From Novosphingobium acidiphilum DSM 19966 (GTDB lineage Bacteria; Pseudomonadota; Alphaproteobacteria; Sphingomonadales; Sphingomonadaceae), in the NCBI RefSeq assembly GCF_000429005.1, contig NZ_AUBA01000011.1, forward strand, positions 1 to 64,000: a DNA stretch of 64,000 bases, in the 5' to 3' direction. Shown one piece after another: positions 1 to 7,402 of this stretch. The notes beneath the pieces are model-generated. The model searched no databases, was not told the DNA's origin, and saw only the letters and a program-made list of their open reading frames with translations. A program made the position numbers and the translations under genes. How positions within the stretch are numbered: position 1 is the stretch's first letter; the number at the start of each line of letters is the position of its first letter.

Positions 1-221
1 GCCTCCATGAACTCTTTCGACCAAGTGTAATACAGGCTCTGCGCAATACCTTCCTTGCGGCACAGCTCGGCGATGCTGTCCTCGCCACGCAGGCCATCGA
101 GCACGATACGGATCTTGTCTTCAGCGGAGAAATGTCGGCGGGTCTGGCGCCGAATGTCCTTCACCACCTGCTCGGCAGGGGCTTTCGCGGGCAATTTTCT
201 CGAGGAGGGTTGGGGCTTCAT
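1..221 (-). CDS. IS3-family transposase OrfA, N-terminal part
   Basis: OrfA of IS3 elements is the helix-turn-helix DNA-binding half of the transposase, usually joined to the OrfB integrase by programmed frameshifting. About 73 codons are visible from the ATG at 221 to the window edge. They include the family signature RRHFSAEDKIRIVLDG, then GEDSIAELCRKEGIAQSLYY followed by W and S, which is the recognition helix of an HTH_Tnp_1 domain. OrfB is not in the window. The family is recognised from these motifs; the IS subgroup cannot be decided from a partial sequence. Confidence 0.8.
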   Translation of the reverse strand, partial: MKPQPSSRKLPAKAPAEQVVKDIRRQTRRHFSAEDKIRIVLDGLRGEDSIAELCRKEGIAQSLYYTWSKEFME

Positions 222-306
222 CTGCGTTCCTTCGTCACTACGACAAAGCCCCAACCCTCCTCAAATCTCAACCCCTAATCTGTGCCAAAGGCGCTGACGG
301 GGGACA
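1..306 (-). mobile_element. IS3-family insertion sequence, 5' end only
   Basis: This is the left part of an IS element that runs off the window start. It contains the first codons of a transposase OrfA on the minus strand, an upstream leader, and a likely terminal inverted repeat around 291-306, where the minus strand begins TGTCCCCCGTCAGCG. The exact boundary is inferred, since the other end lies outside the window. Just inside position 304 an open reading frame without a start begins, as expected if the element interrupted a gene. Confidence 0.65.
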
Positions 307-543
307 GCCTTCGCCTTTGCTGTGCATGATGCATGGGCGGATGAGGAATTCGCGTCTTTCTACCGTGCGGATCGCGCCCTTGTCTCGGATTCATGTCTTG
401 TCTTCGATCCGGCCAATATCCTTGATCATATATCTTCGATCGAGGCTGCACCCCAAAAAGACACAATCAGTTTGCCGCTTGCAGCGATGCACTGGATTAC
501 GGCGCGCAAGTCTGCGTGCCCCACCTTCGCTATTGCAGCCTGA
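304..543 (+). pseudogene. 3' remnant of a gene cut by the IS3 element
   Basis: The frame is open from the presumed IS terminus to a TGA at 541-543, about 79 codons, with no credible start. A GTG at 322 exists but lies inside what looks like continuous coding sequence beginning TAFAFAVHDAWADEEF. I do not recognise the product. Its position 18 nt before a glycosyltransferase on the same strand suggests the 3' end of another polysaccharide gene. That it is truncated is an inference from its place against the IS end. Confidence 0.4.
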
Positions 544-561
544 TCACTGTAGGAACCAGGT

Positions 562-2580
562 ATGGACGTAGCAACCCTTCTTTATCGCAGCCGTCGTACA
601 CGTACCGAAGACTATCCGCGCAAGGCGATCGCTCTCCGCAGCGGCTATGCGATCGTGAAGGAGATCGATCCAACCATCGATGTGCATACGTTCTTGGCGC
701 GCGCAGCGGGCGTCGCGAGCTGCGTATTCGGCGGCAACGCGCAAGATGCCTACTTGACGACAGCGCTGTCGGCGGTGGCATCCGTGCAGCCCGAAATGGA
801 TTTGTACCTTGCCGCGGTGCTGAATGCGGTCGTCTTGCAGCTTGGATTTCAGACGCGCATCTTCCTGGATGGCAGTCAATCGGCGGTATTCGATGGGCCG
901 CAAGATATATTCATCGCAGCGATGCTCCACGCAAACGTTACCCAAGGCATACGGGTGGCAGAAGCTGCCGGGCAGATCGCGTTGCCTGTCTGGGCTAACG
1001 CCACCAACGCGCTGGAAGTGAATGCCGAACAGGTGTTCGAGCTCTCGCCTGACTTGGTCGTACAGTATTTGTCCGCGAACGGGAGTCGACACCTCGGGGC
1101 TTTGCTGATCGCGCCCGCCGACTCGGTCAAGGCCGAGTTTAGGATCGATGAACGTTTTAGCTATCTCGCCGATTCGGTTGGCCCAGAGACGCAGTTCTGC
1201 ATCGGGGGCACGGCCGAAATGGTGTTCGGCGTTGCTGCCGAGTTACAGAAAAATTACTCGGCCCTGCAGTTGGCGATCAAGGGGTACTCCAGGTCCGAGG
1301 GGCGTGGACGCCAGAATAGGGCAGTGCTGGTTTTTGCGGGCCTCGATCAGCTTCCGGCGGTAACACTACGCACAGGAGTCTCGGTGCCCTGCACTTTCGG
1401 CTACGGGATCGACCAGAACGAAGGCGATCTTGATTCCATCAGCTATGGTAATTCCACCATTGAGGGTGTCGATTGGCCCAACCCCGGTGGCGAAAGCCAC
1501 AAGAACGTCCGGGGCATTTGGGAAACCGCACCGGTTCGAAAACCTTTCCTGGTCAGCTCCTCTGCTCCTTTGCCGCTCGAGGCGCGTCAACGGATTTCCG
1601 GTTCGAACGAAATCTTCCATTCGACCCTCGCAATTCGCGACGGCATTCTGATCCCGATCGACGAGCCAGGGTACGCGAATTTTCTTTGCGCGAACCGCGA
1701 TGGCAAGATTGTGACGGGGTGTGGAATGGACCCTTCGGGATGTAGCCTTTACGAAGCTGCGCGCGTCGATGATCGGGGGGTACGCAGCAATGCAATCCAA
1801 GCCGACCGGCTCACTCAGATCGAGGGCGCGGCGATGCCGCTCATGTTTACGCCGCAACTGCATAAGTGGCATTCCCATTTCATGATCCAGTGCCTTCCCC
1901 GCGTTCGGATTGCTCGCGATCTGGGTCTCGACATGACCATTTTGCTTCCCCATGATTTGCGCAAGAAGCAGTTGGAAATGCTGGAGATTCTAGGGTTCGG
2001 CGCCGATCGGGTAGTGATGATGCAGCCGGGTGACCTAGTTCAAGCGGAATCGCTTTATTTTCCGTGGCCGTGGCACCTGACTTTCACCAAATATAGTATG
2101 GCGATCTATGACGAAATCGCTGCGCACTTTGACACCAGCAAATACAAGACCCCCAAACGGCTTCTGGTCAGCCGCCAATCGCGCAAATCGTGGCGCAATT
2201 TGATAAATTACGACGCGGTCCGCAAGATGCTAATCGACGACTTCGGATTTGAAGAACTGTCGGCTGAAAAACTGTCGCTCGAAGAAGAGATTGCGACTTA
2301 CGCCAATGCCGAAATAATTGTCGGCGCAGAAGGTGCTGGCATGTATGGCGCCGTATTCAGTAATTCTCGAGCAAAATACATCACTATGTGCGACGAGGAT
2401 TACGTGATGCCTATTTTGGGAAGTATTGCTGCGATACATGAATTTGAAGTGGGTTATGTCTTTGGGGAAAGTCTCCGGTCTGATCGGGACGTTTCGCGTC
2501 GACTTAATTTCGGTCACTCCGACTTCATGATAGATGTTGGGCGTCTCGGAGACGCAGTCACCCGAGCGCTCGCAATTTAG
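562..2580 (+). CDS. GT61 (DUF563) family glycosyltransferase with long unknown N-terminal region
   Basis: Predicted 672-residue protein. The C-terminal half (about 400-660) matches the GT61/DUF563 fold: LHKWHSHFMIQCLPR near 430 corresponds to the usual N-Y-x-H-W-x-x-x-x-L-P-R start. LLVSRQSRKSWRNLIN is the nucleotide-loop region and IIVGAEGAGMYGAVFSN the conserved G-x-H/E-G-A-G motif, here with Glu in place of the common His. The first 350 residues match no family I know and carry no signal peptide or membrane segment. GT61 enzymes transfer sugars (often xylose or GlcNAc-like) in plants and in bacterial capsule or LPS loci. Start is the ATG at 562 behind a weak GTAGGAAC site. Neighbours (ugd, epimerase, acetyltransferase) support a polysaccharide role. 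Acceptor and donor are unknown. Confidence 0.75.
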   Translation: MDVATLLYRSRRTRTEDYPRKAIALRSGYAIVKEIDPTIDVHTFLARAAGVASCVFGGNAQDAYLTTALSAVASVQPEMDLYLAAVLNAVVLQLGFQTRIFLDGSQSAVFDGPQDIFIAAMLHANVTQGIRVAEAAGQIALPVWANATNALEVNAEQVFELSPDLVVQYLSANGSRHLGALLIAPADSVKAEFRIDERFSYLADSVGPETQFCIGGTAEMVFGVAAELQKNYSALQLAIKGYSRSEGRGRQNRAVLVFAGLDQLPAVTLRTGVSVPCTFGYGIDQNEGDLDSISYGNSTIEGVDWPNPGGESHKNVRGIWETAPVRKPFLVSSSAPLPLEARQRISGSNEIFHSTLAIRDGILIPIDEPGYANFLCANRDGKIVTGCGMDPSGCSLYEAARVDDRGVRSNAIQADRLTQIEGAAMPLMFTPQLHKWHSHFMIQCLPRVRIARDLGLDMTILLPHDLRKKQLEMLEILGFGADRVVMMQPGDLVQAESLYFPWPWHLTFTKYSMAIYDEIAAHFDTSKYKTPKRLLVSRQSRKSWRNLINYDAVRKMLIDDFGFEELSAEKLSLEEEIATYANAEIIVGAEGAGMYGAVFSNSRAKYITMCDEDYVMPILGSIAAIHEFEVGYVFGESLRSDRDVSRRLNFGHSDFMIDVGRLGDAVTRALAI

Positions 2581-2731
2581 GCTCGCGCGCTGACGGCGCA
2601 CCGTCTGTGTCGTCATTTCGGTTCTGGGGCAAAACAAAAATTGCGACAATCGATTGACCTACTGCATTGCCTCGTCTGAATTGCTCCCAAAGAATGCGTT
2701 GTTGCCTCATCTTCTAAAATGCTCCCGTTGG
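2581..2731. other. short spacer between GT61 gene and IS66 remnant
   Basis: Nothing recognisable as a gene, terminator or repeat. The right terminus of the adjoining IS66-like remnant appears to begin at 2732. Confidence 0.4.
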
Positions 2732-2766
2732 GTAACTGCTCACGGGGTTGGCCTGTCGCGGCGCGA

Positions 2767-3293
2767 TCAAGCGACGGCGAAGTTTCCATCAACGAGGTCG
2801 CGAATGGCACCGAGGGCGGATTTTCCCGACAGGCGCGCAGTTCCCGTGACCGATCGATACCCAGCGTGGATCTGTGCGCCCCAGTCTGAGCGGAAGCCGT
2901 TGGTGACTTTGCGGAACACGACGGACGGCCGGATTTCGCGTTCCGAGACATTGTTGGTCGCCGGCACATCACGGTTGGTGAGGAAGACGAAGAACTTCCC
3001 GCGCCAGGCCTTGATTTGCTTGAGCAGAACCTTGCCCGCCGGGTGTGCCACCGGCACACGCATCAGATCGGTCAGCTTGTTGTCGGCCTTGGCCGCATAG
3101 CAGGCCAATGTCGTGTCCTTGAGCTCGGATCGTCGCTTGCCGACACGAATTGCCCATCGCAGGTGATCGCGGATTTTTGGGGCGAAGACCGTGTCGCCAC
3201 TGTCGATAGCGAACTGAGCATCGCGCAACACATGGGCCAGGCAGACTTGGTGCTCTTTGCCCAGTTCCTGCTGACCCGCGTAGCGGTCGGACA
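2767..3293 (-). pseudogene. tnpC: IS66-family transposase (TnpC), C-terminal fragment A
   Basis: About 175 codons of an IS66 DDE transposase that would normally be about 500 residues. The frame reads LSDRYAGQQELGKEHQVCLA, then a VLRDAQFAIDSGDT helix region, and later NNVSEREIRPSVVFRKVTNG, the diagnostic IS66 block holding the catalytic Glu. The first possible start is internal (near 3231), so the copy is 5'-truncated, probably by the element on its left. It cannot transpose by itself. Confidence 0.75.
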
Positions 3294-3320
3294 GTAATTA
3301 CCCACCCCTGCGTTGACACG

Positions 3321-3755
3321 TCAGGCCGAGACAGCACCAAGGATAGTTTGGAAGGGGTTTGCTCCGGACAGCCGCGCGGTATCGACGGTTGTGCGCAAAT
3401 CGGCTTCGGCGTCGGCGGCCCATTTGGCGCGGTAGCCGTTGGTGACTTTGCGCTGGATGACGCTGGGCCGCAGGGCGCGCTCGCTGACGTTGTTGGTGGC
3501 AGCGACCTTGCCGGGGAAGTCGCAGAACGTGAGCAATTGGTCGCGCGCGCGCCTGATTTGCCCGAGCAGTTCGTGCGCCAGTTCGCAGTGTGTGGCAGTG
3601 CCAAGGATCGCGTCGAGGTCGCGTAGCAATGCACGCCTTCGCCTTTTCACGGTGGAGGCTGCGAGCGTGGCTATGTCGCGTGCAAGCCCAAACCCAACCG
3701 CTCCTGACCAATCGAACGATGCGCCATGTCCGGGCCTCCTCTTCGGAAGGCCTAT
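3321..3755 (-). pseudogene. tnpC: IS66-family transposase, C-terminal fragment B
   Basis: An open minus-strand frame of about 145 codons with the IS66 block NNVSERALRPSVIQRKVTNG followed by YRAKW. It is clearly diverged from fragment A, so this is a different element and not a duplication. Upstream residues (HCELAHELLGQIRRARDQLL) fit the helical region before the catalytic Glu. No start or N-terminal domain is present. Codons upstream of about 3650 are open but not recognised. Confidence 0.7.
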
Positions 3756-3811
3756 AGAATCAGCAATTATTGCTGCTGTCTACACCCACCCGCGCAAAGG
3801 TCTCATAATGC

Positions 3812-4053
3812 ATGCGAAGGAACTGGCGGCAGCCAGATTGGCCCAATTTTCGCTGGAATAGCGATGCTCGAGCCGCACTGGAGTCCAGCTTCCTGCAGCA
3901 GTCAGGCGTCGTGATTGGCGTGGCGAAGCATCTTGGCGACGACGATCGCATAAATATCATCCCGATGTAATCACCGACGAAGCCATGAAAGCCTCGCAGA
4001 TCGAGGGCGAATTGCTTGATCGTGAAAGCGTTCACCTTCACATGCTGAGGCAG
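3812..4053 (+). pseudogene. Fic-family protein (DUF4172 N-terminus), frameshifted and truncated
   Basis: Starting at the ATG at 3812 behind AAAGG, the frame reads MRRNWRQPDWPNFRWNSDAR, then FLQQSGVVIGVAKHLGDDDR, and stops at 3970. The adjacent frame continues with VITDEAMKASQIEGELLDRE to about 4053. Together they match the DUF4172 N-terminal domain of Fic/DOC AMPylases, whose S/T-x-x-I/A-E-G motif is the inhibitory helix (seen here as SQIEGE). A single frameshift near 3945-3960 separates the halves, and the Fic core with HxFx(D/E)GNGR is absent. Identification is by motif memory and is fairly secure; function is lost. Confidence 0.65.
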
Positions 4054-4169
4054 ACACCCCCTTCGGCCGCGTCACCTGCCGTGGTGAACCCTGCGGTCCA
4101 GCGTCGCGCTTAGCGGATATTGCGCCGACGCGACCGCAACGCCACATCGAAAAAGGGGTGTCCTGTCTG
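4051..4169. repeat. imperfect inverted repeat, possible decayed mobile element ends
   Basis: CAGACACCCCCTT at 4051-4063 faces AAGGGGTGTCCTGTCTG at 4153-4169, about 90 bp apart, with a 5-nt gap in the pairing. It begins exactly where the Fic fragment stops being recognisable. The inner part shows no gene. It may be the ends of a small non-autonomous element; this is inference. Confidence 0.3.
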
Positions 4170-4244
4170 CTGGTGACCGGGTAAGGCCAGCGCAGATCAG
4201 CCGGGCGCCAACTCGGGCAGAAAACCACGGCAGGAGACCCTTCG

Positions 4245-5258
4245 ATGCGCAAGGTGCTGGTTACCGGCTCGGCTGGATTTATCGGATTTCATCTTGCCAG
4301 GCTGTTGCTGGAACAAGGTTTCGATGTGGTCGGGTATGACGCGATCACCGACTATTACGACGTCAATCTCAAACGGCGGCGGCACGCCATGTTGCACCAG
4401 TCACCCCGGTTTCGCGCGATCGAGGCCCGGCTGGAAGACTTTGCACAGTTGCACAGCCTGTTCGCGGACGAACGTCCGGACGTGGTGGTGCATCTGGCTG
4501 CACAAGCCGGCGTGCGGTACAGTCTGGAAAATCCGCGCTCCTATCTCGAAAGCAACCTCGTCGGCACATTCAACGTCATGGAATGCGCCCGCGAATTCGC
4601 AGTCGGCCACTTGCTGATGGCATCGACCTCGTCGGTCTATGGAGCCAATACCGAGATGCCCTATTCAGAGCATCACAAGACCGACCATCCGTTGACCTTT
4701 TACGCTGCAACCAAAAAAGCCAACGAAGCCATGGGGCACAGTTATGCCCATTTGTGGAACCTGCCGACGACGATGTTCCGCTTCTTCACGGTCTATGGTC
4801 CCTGGGGCCGCCCCGATATGGCACTGTTCAAATTCGTGAAGGGCATACTCGAAGGCACCCCGATCGACATTTACAACAACGGCGAAATGTTTCGCGATTT
4901 CACTTATGTAGCCGATCTGGTAAAAGGCATTCGCTTGCTGATTGATGCCGTGCCGGTGCGCCCCGAAGATCCGGCGGCGATTCCGGCCTGGGACACGCTC
5001 AGCCCCGCGGCACCGTGGCGCGTGGTCAATATCGGCAACTCTGACAAAGTACGACTGGCTGACTTTGTCGATGCGATCGAAGCCGAATGCGGGCGTCCGG
5101 CCATTCGCAACTACATGGAGATTCAAAAGGGCGACGTACCCGCAACCTGGGCCGATGCCACCCAGTTGTTCGAACTGACCGGCTACAAACCGACGACCGA
5201 TATTCGCGAAGGTGTCCGCCATTTTGTCACGTGGTACCGCGACTATTTCAACGTCTGA
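4245..5258 (+). CDS. NAD-dependent UDP-glucuronate 4-epimerase
   Basis: 337-residue short-chain dehydrogenase of the extended type. The Rossmann loop GSAGFIG is at 8-14, the ASTSSVYG strand with the active serine lies at about 126-133, and the catalytic Y153-x-x-x-K157 pair is in YAATK. The segment RFFTVYGPWGRPDMA and the size match UDP-glucuronate 4-epimerases (LspL/WbnF/GAE type), which make UDP-galacturonate from UDP-glucuronate in the cytoplasm. The ugd gene close by would make the substrate. A GGAGACCC site precedes the ATG. Epimerase is certain at family level; the exact sugar is inferred from similarity and context. Confidence 0.85.
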   Translation: MRKVLVTGSAGFIGFHLARLLLEQGFDVVGYDAITDYYDVNLKRRRHAMLHQSPRFRAIEARLEDFAQLHSLFADERPDVVVHLAAQAGVRYSLENPRSYLESNLVGTFNVMECAREFAVGHLLMASTSSVYGANTEMPYSEHHKTDHPLTFYAATKKANEAMGHSYAHLWNLPTTMFRFFTVYGPWGRPDMALFKFVKGILEGTPIDIYNNGEMFRDFTYVADLVKGIRLLIDAVPVRPEDPAAIPAWDTLSPAAPWRVVNIGNSDKVRLADFVDAIEAECGRPAIRNYMEIQKGDVPATWADATQLFELTGYKPTTDIREGVRHFVTWYRDYFNV

Positions 5259-5303
5259 TTGCACCGTGAACCACGCTTTGTCGCGGCGTGATCATGTGCG
5301 ACC

Positions 5304-5839
5304 ATGAAAAAGCCAAGCCCGACCATGCGTTCGATAAATTCCGATCTGATGCGCAGCGCCGCCACCAGTGGACCATGGGGACTGGTGCGCGCGTTCCTGT
5401 TCAATCCAGGTTTTTCTGTCACATTGCGATATCGCCTGGCCTGCCGCCTGCGCCGTCACGGCGGGCTGCCGGCCCGGGGCATCGCACGCCTCGTGTGGCT
5501 ATCCAATGTGCGGACCTTCGGCTGCTACATGTCCCGTCCGCCCGGATTGGACCGGGACTGCTGCTGCCTCATCCTGTCGGCATCGTTGTCGGTGACGATG
5601 TCGAAATCGGCGATAATGCAACGATTTACCAGCACGTGACATTGGGCCAACGTGGCGCGCGCGATCAATCCTATCCCGTCATCGGCCACAATGTTGTGAT
5701 CTATGCCGGCGCAGTCATCATCGGCAACATCACCATTGGCGACGGGGCGGTGATCGGCGCGAATGCGGTAGTCACCGGCGACGTGCCAGCGGGCGCAACG
5801 GCGGTCGGCATCCCTGCGCGCATTTCGACGCGACGATAA
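5304..5839 (+). pseudogene. serine acetyltransferase-like O-acetyltransferase with one frameshift
   Basis: Residues 1-77 are read in one frame from the ATG at 5304 (MKKPSPTMRSINSD, then LRYRLACRLRRHGG) and the rest in the -1 frame (ARIGPGLLLPHPVGIVVGDD, then hexapeptide repeats IGDNATIYQHVTLGQ, IGNITIGDGAVIGANAVV). Adding one C to the CCC run at 5533-5535 restores MSPSARIGPG and a single protein of about 178 residues. It is a left-handed beta-helix acetyltransferase of the CysE/EpsC class and is more likely a polysaccharide O-acetyltransferase than a cysteine-synthesis enzyme. Either a recent inactivation or a sequencing error. Confidence 0.75.
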
Positions 5840-5849
5840 CCTTGGCGGA

Positions 5850-7151
5850 TCAGCGACCGATACCGGTGTAGGACAGCCCATGGCCCTCGATCACCGCGCG
5901 CGGATAGATATTGCGCAGGTCGACCAGCACGGGCTGCGTCAGCAGGGTTTTCACGCGGCCCAGGTCGAGCGCGCGAAATTCGTCCCATTCGGTCGCAAGG
6001 ACCAGCGCATCGGCCCCATCCATGGCGGTGTAGGGGTCGGTGCAATAGATCACATCCTTCAGCACGCCGCGCGCCTGTTCCATGCTTTTGGGGTCAAACG
6101 CATGGACGGTGGCGCCTGCGTCCTGCAACGTCTGGATGATTGCAATCGCCGGGCTGTCGCGCATGTCGTCGGTGTTCGGCTTGAACGCCAGGCCCAGCAC
6201 GGCGATGGTCTTGCCGCGCACGTCGCCGCCCATCGCTTCGATCACCTTGCGCCCCATCGCGCGCTTGCGCCGGTCGTTGATCGCGACCACCGCTTCGACA
6301 ATGCGGATCGGCGAATCATAGTCGTCGGCTGTCTTGAGCAGCGCCAGCGTATCCTTGGGAAAGCACGACCCGCCATAGCCCGGCCCGGCGTGGAGGAATT
6401 TTGAACCGATCCGGTTATCCAACCCGATGCCGCGCGCAATTTCCTGAACGTCCGCGCCGACCTTTTCGCACAAGTCCGCCATTTCGTTGATGAACGTGAT
6501 CTTGGTCGCCAGAAAGGCATTGCCGGCATATTTGGTCAGTTCGGCCCCGCGCCGGCTCATCTCGATGATCGGCGAACGGCCCAGCGCAAGCGGGCGATAG
6601 ATTTCGCGCATCACCGCCAGCGCGCGTTCGTCATGGCCACCGATGACCACCCGGTCGGGCCGCTTGAAATCGTCGATCGCGGCGCCTTCGCGCAGGAATT
6701 CGGGGTTGGACACCACGGCAAAATCGGCGTCCGGGTTGGCCTCGCGGATGATCCGTTCGACTTCATCGCCCGTGCCCACCGGCACGGTCGACTTGTTGAC
6801 CACGACCGTGAAACCGGTCAGCGCAGCCGCAATTTCGCGTGACGCGGCATGGACATAGACCATGTCGGCATGACCATCGCCGCGCCGCGACGGTGTGCCC
6901 ACCGCGATGAACACCGCATCGGCCCCGCCCACCGCTTCGCCGATTTCGGTGGTGAAGCTCAGCCGCCCACCGGCCACGCCGCTGGCCACGAGATGGTCCA
7001 GCCCAGGCTCGTAAATCGGGATCTCCCCCGCCTGAAGCGAGGCGATCTTCGACGGGTCCTTGTCCACGCAAATCACCGTGTGCCCAAAGTCGGCAAAGCA
7101 GGCGCCTGAAACCAGACCGACGTAGCCAGAGCCAATCATCACCAATTTCAT
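5850..7151 (-). CDS. ugd: UDP-glucose 6-dehydrogenase
   Basis: 433 residues, normal for the family. NAD-binding loop GSGYVG at 8-13, the STVPVGT motif at 121-127, PEFLREG at 150-156, and GGSCFPKD with catalytic Cys263. The enzyme oxidises UDP-glucose twice to UDP-glucuronate using two NAD. It lies convergent to the acetyltransferase gene, 10 nt away. Its product feeds the epimerase at 4245-5258, so the two genes form a UDP-galacturonate branch for surface polysaccharide. Confidence 0.95.
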   Translation of the reverse strand: MKLVMIGSGYVGLVSGACFADFGHTVICVDKDPSKIASLQAGEIPIYEPGLDHLVASGVAGGRLSFTTEIGEAVGGADAVFIAVGTPSRRGDGHADMVYVHAASREIAAALTGFTVVVNKSTVPVGTGDEVERIIREANPDADFAVVSNPEFLREGAAIDDFKRPDRVVIGGHDERALAVMREIYRPLALGRSPIIEMSRRGAELTKYAGNAFLATKITFINEMADLCEKVGADVQEIARGIGLDNRIGSKFLHAGPGYGGSCFPKDTLALLKTADDYDSPIRIVEAVVAINDRRKRAMGRKVIEAMGGDVRGKTIAVLGLAFKPNTDDMRDSPAIAIIQTLQDAGATVHAFDPKSMEQARGVLKDVIYCTDPYTAMDGADALVLATEWDEFRALDLGRVKTLLTQPVLVDLRNIYPRAVIEGHGLSYTGIGR

Positions 7152-7332
7152 GCAGCATCACCCATTGTCTGGACCATCGCAGACATGTGCCCGCCCCGCC
7201 AGGGTACCGTGCGACAAGCCGTCTGAACAGGCCGCACTTTGGCGAAACCGTCTGGCGGTGGCAATTCCTTCGACAACCATTTCAGGTGTAACCGCGCGAA
7301 AAATTCGTCTGCATGCGCTGGCTGCGCGGTCA

Positions 7333-7346
7333 TTGATCTGGATCAA
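7333..7346. promoter_or_regulatory. FNR/FixK-type operator upstream of cyoA
   Basis: TTGAT-CTGG-ATCAA, a perfect match to the FNR/FixK/Anr consensus TTGAT-N4-ATCAA. It ends 56 nt before the cyoA start. A CRP/FNR-family regulator probably controls the oxidase operon in response to oxygen. Whether it activates or represses depends on the unmapped transcription start. Confidence 0.75.
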
Positions 7347-7350
7347 GCAC

Positions 7351-7367
7351 TTGGACAAAATGTCCAA
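7351..7367. promoter_or_regulatory. 17-bp palindrome upstream of cyoA
   Basis: TTGGACA-AAA-TGTCCAA, a perfect palindrome starting 4 nt after the FNR box and ending 35 nt before the cyoA start. It does not match a consensus I can name. It could be an operator for a second regulator, or lie over the core promoter. Confidence 0.45.
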
Positions 7368-7402
7368 TCGCTTGTCGTCGTCGGCGGGCCTAGCCGGGCG
7401 TC

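Larger units (their letters stand above)
2732..3760 (-). mobile_element. two nested IS66-family remnants
   Basis: Two different IS66 transposase C-termini lie head to tail on the minus strand. On the plus strand a GTAACTGCTCACGG stretch at 2732-2745 resembles an IS66 terminal repeat (these start GTAA). A second GTAA-type end, GTAATTACCCACCC, starts at 3294, exactly where the first transposase frame stops being recognisable. The simplest reading is that a second element inserted into the first and both then decayed. Left ends were not found. Confidence 0.55.

Noticed and set aside
275..466. 63-codon minus-strand open frame at the IS edge
   Set aside because: It spans the IS boundary and has no motif or plausible start site.
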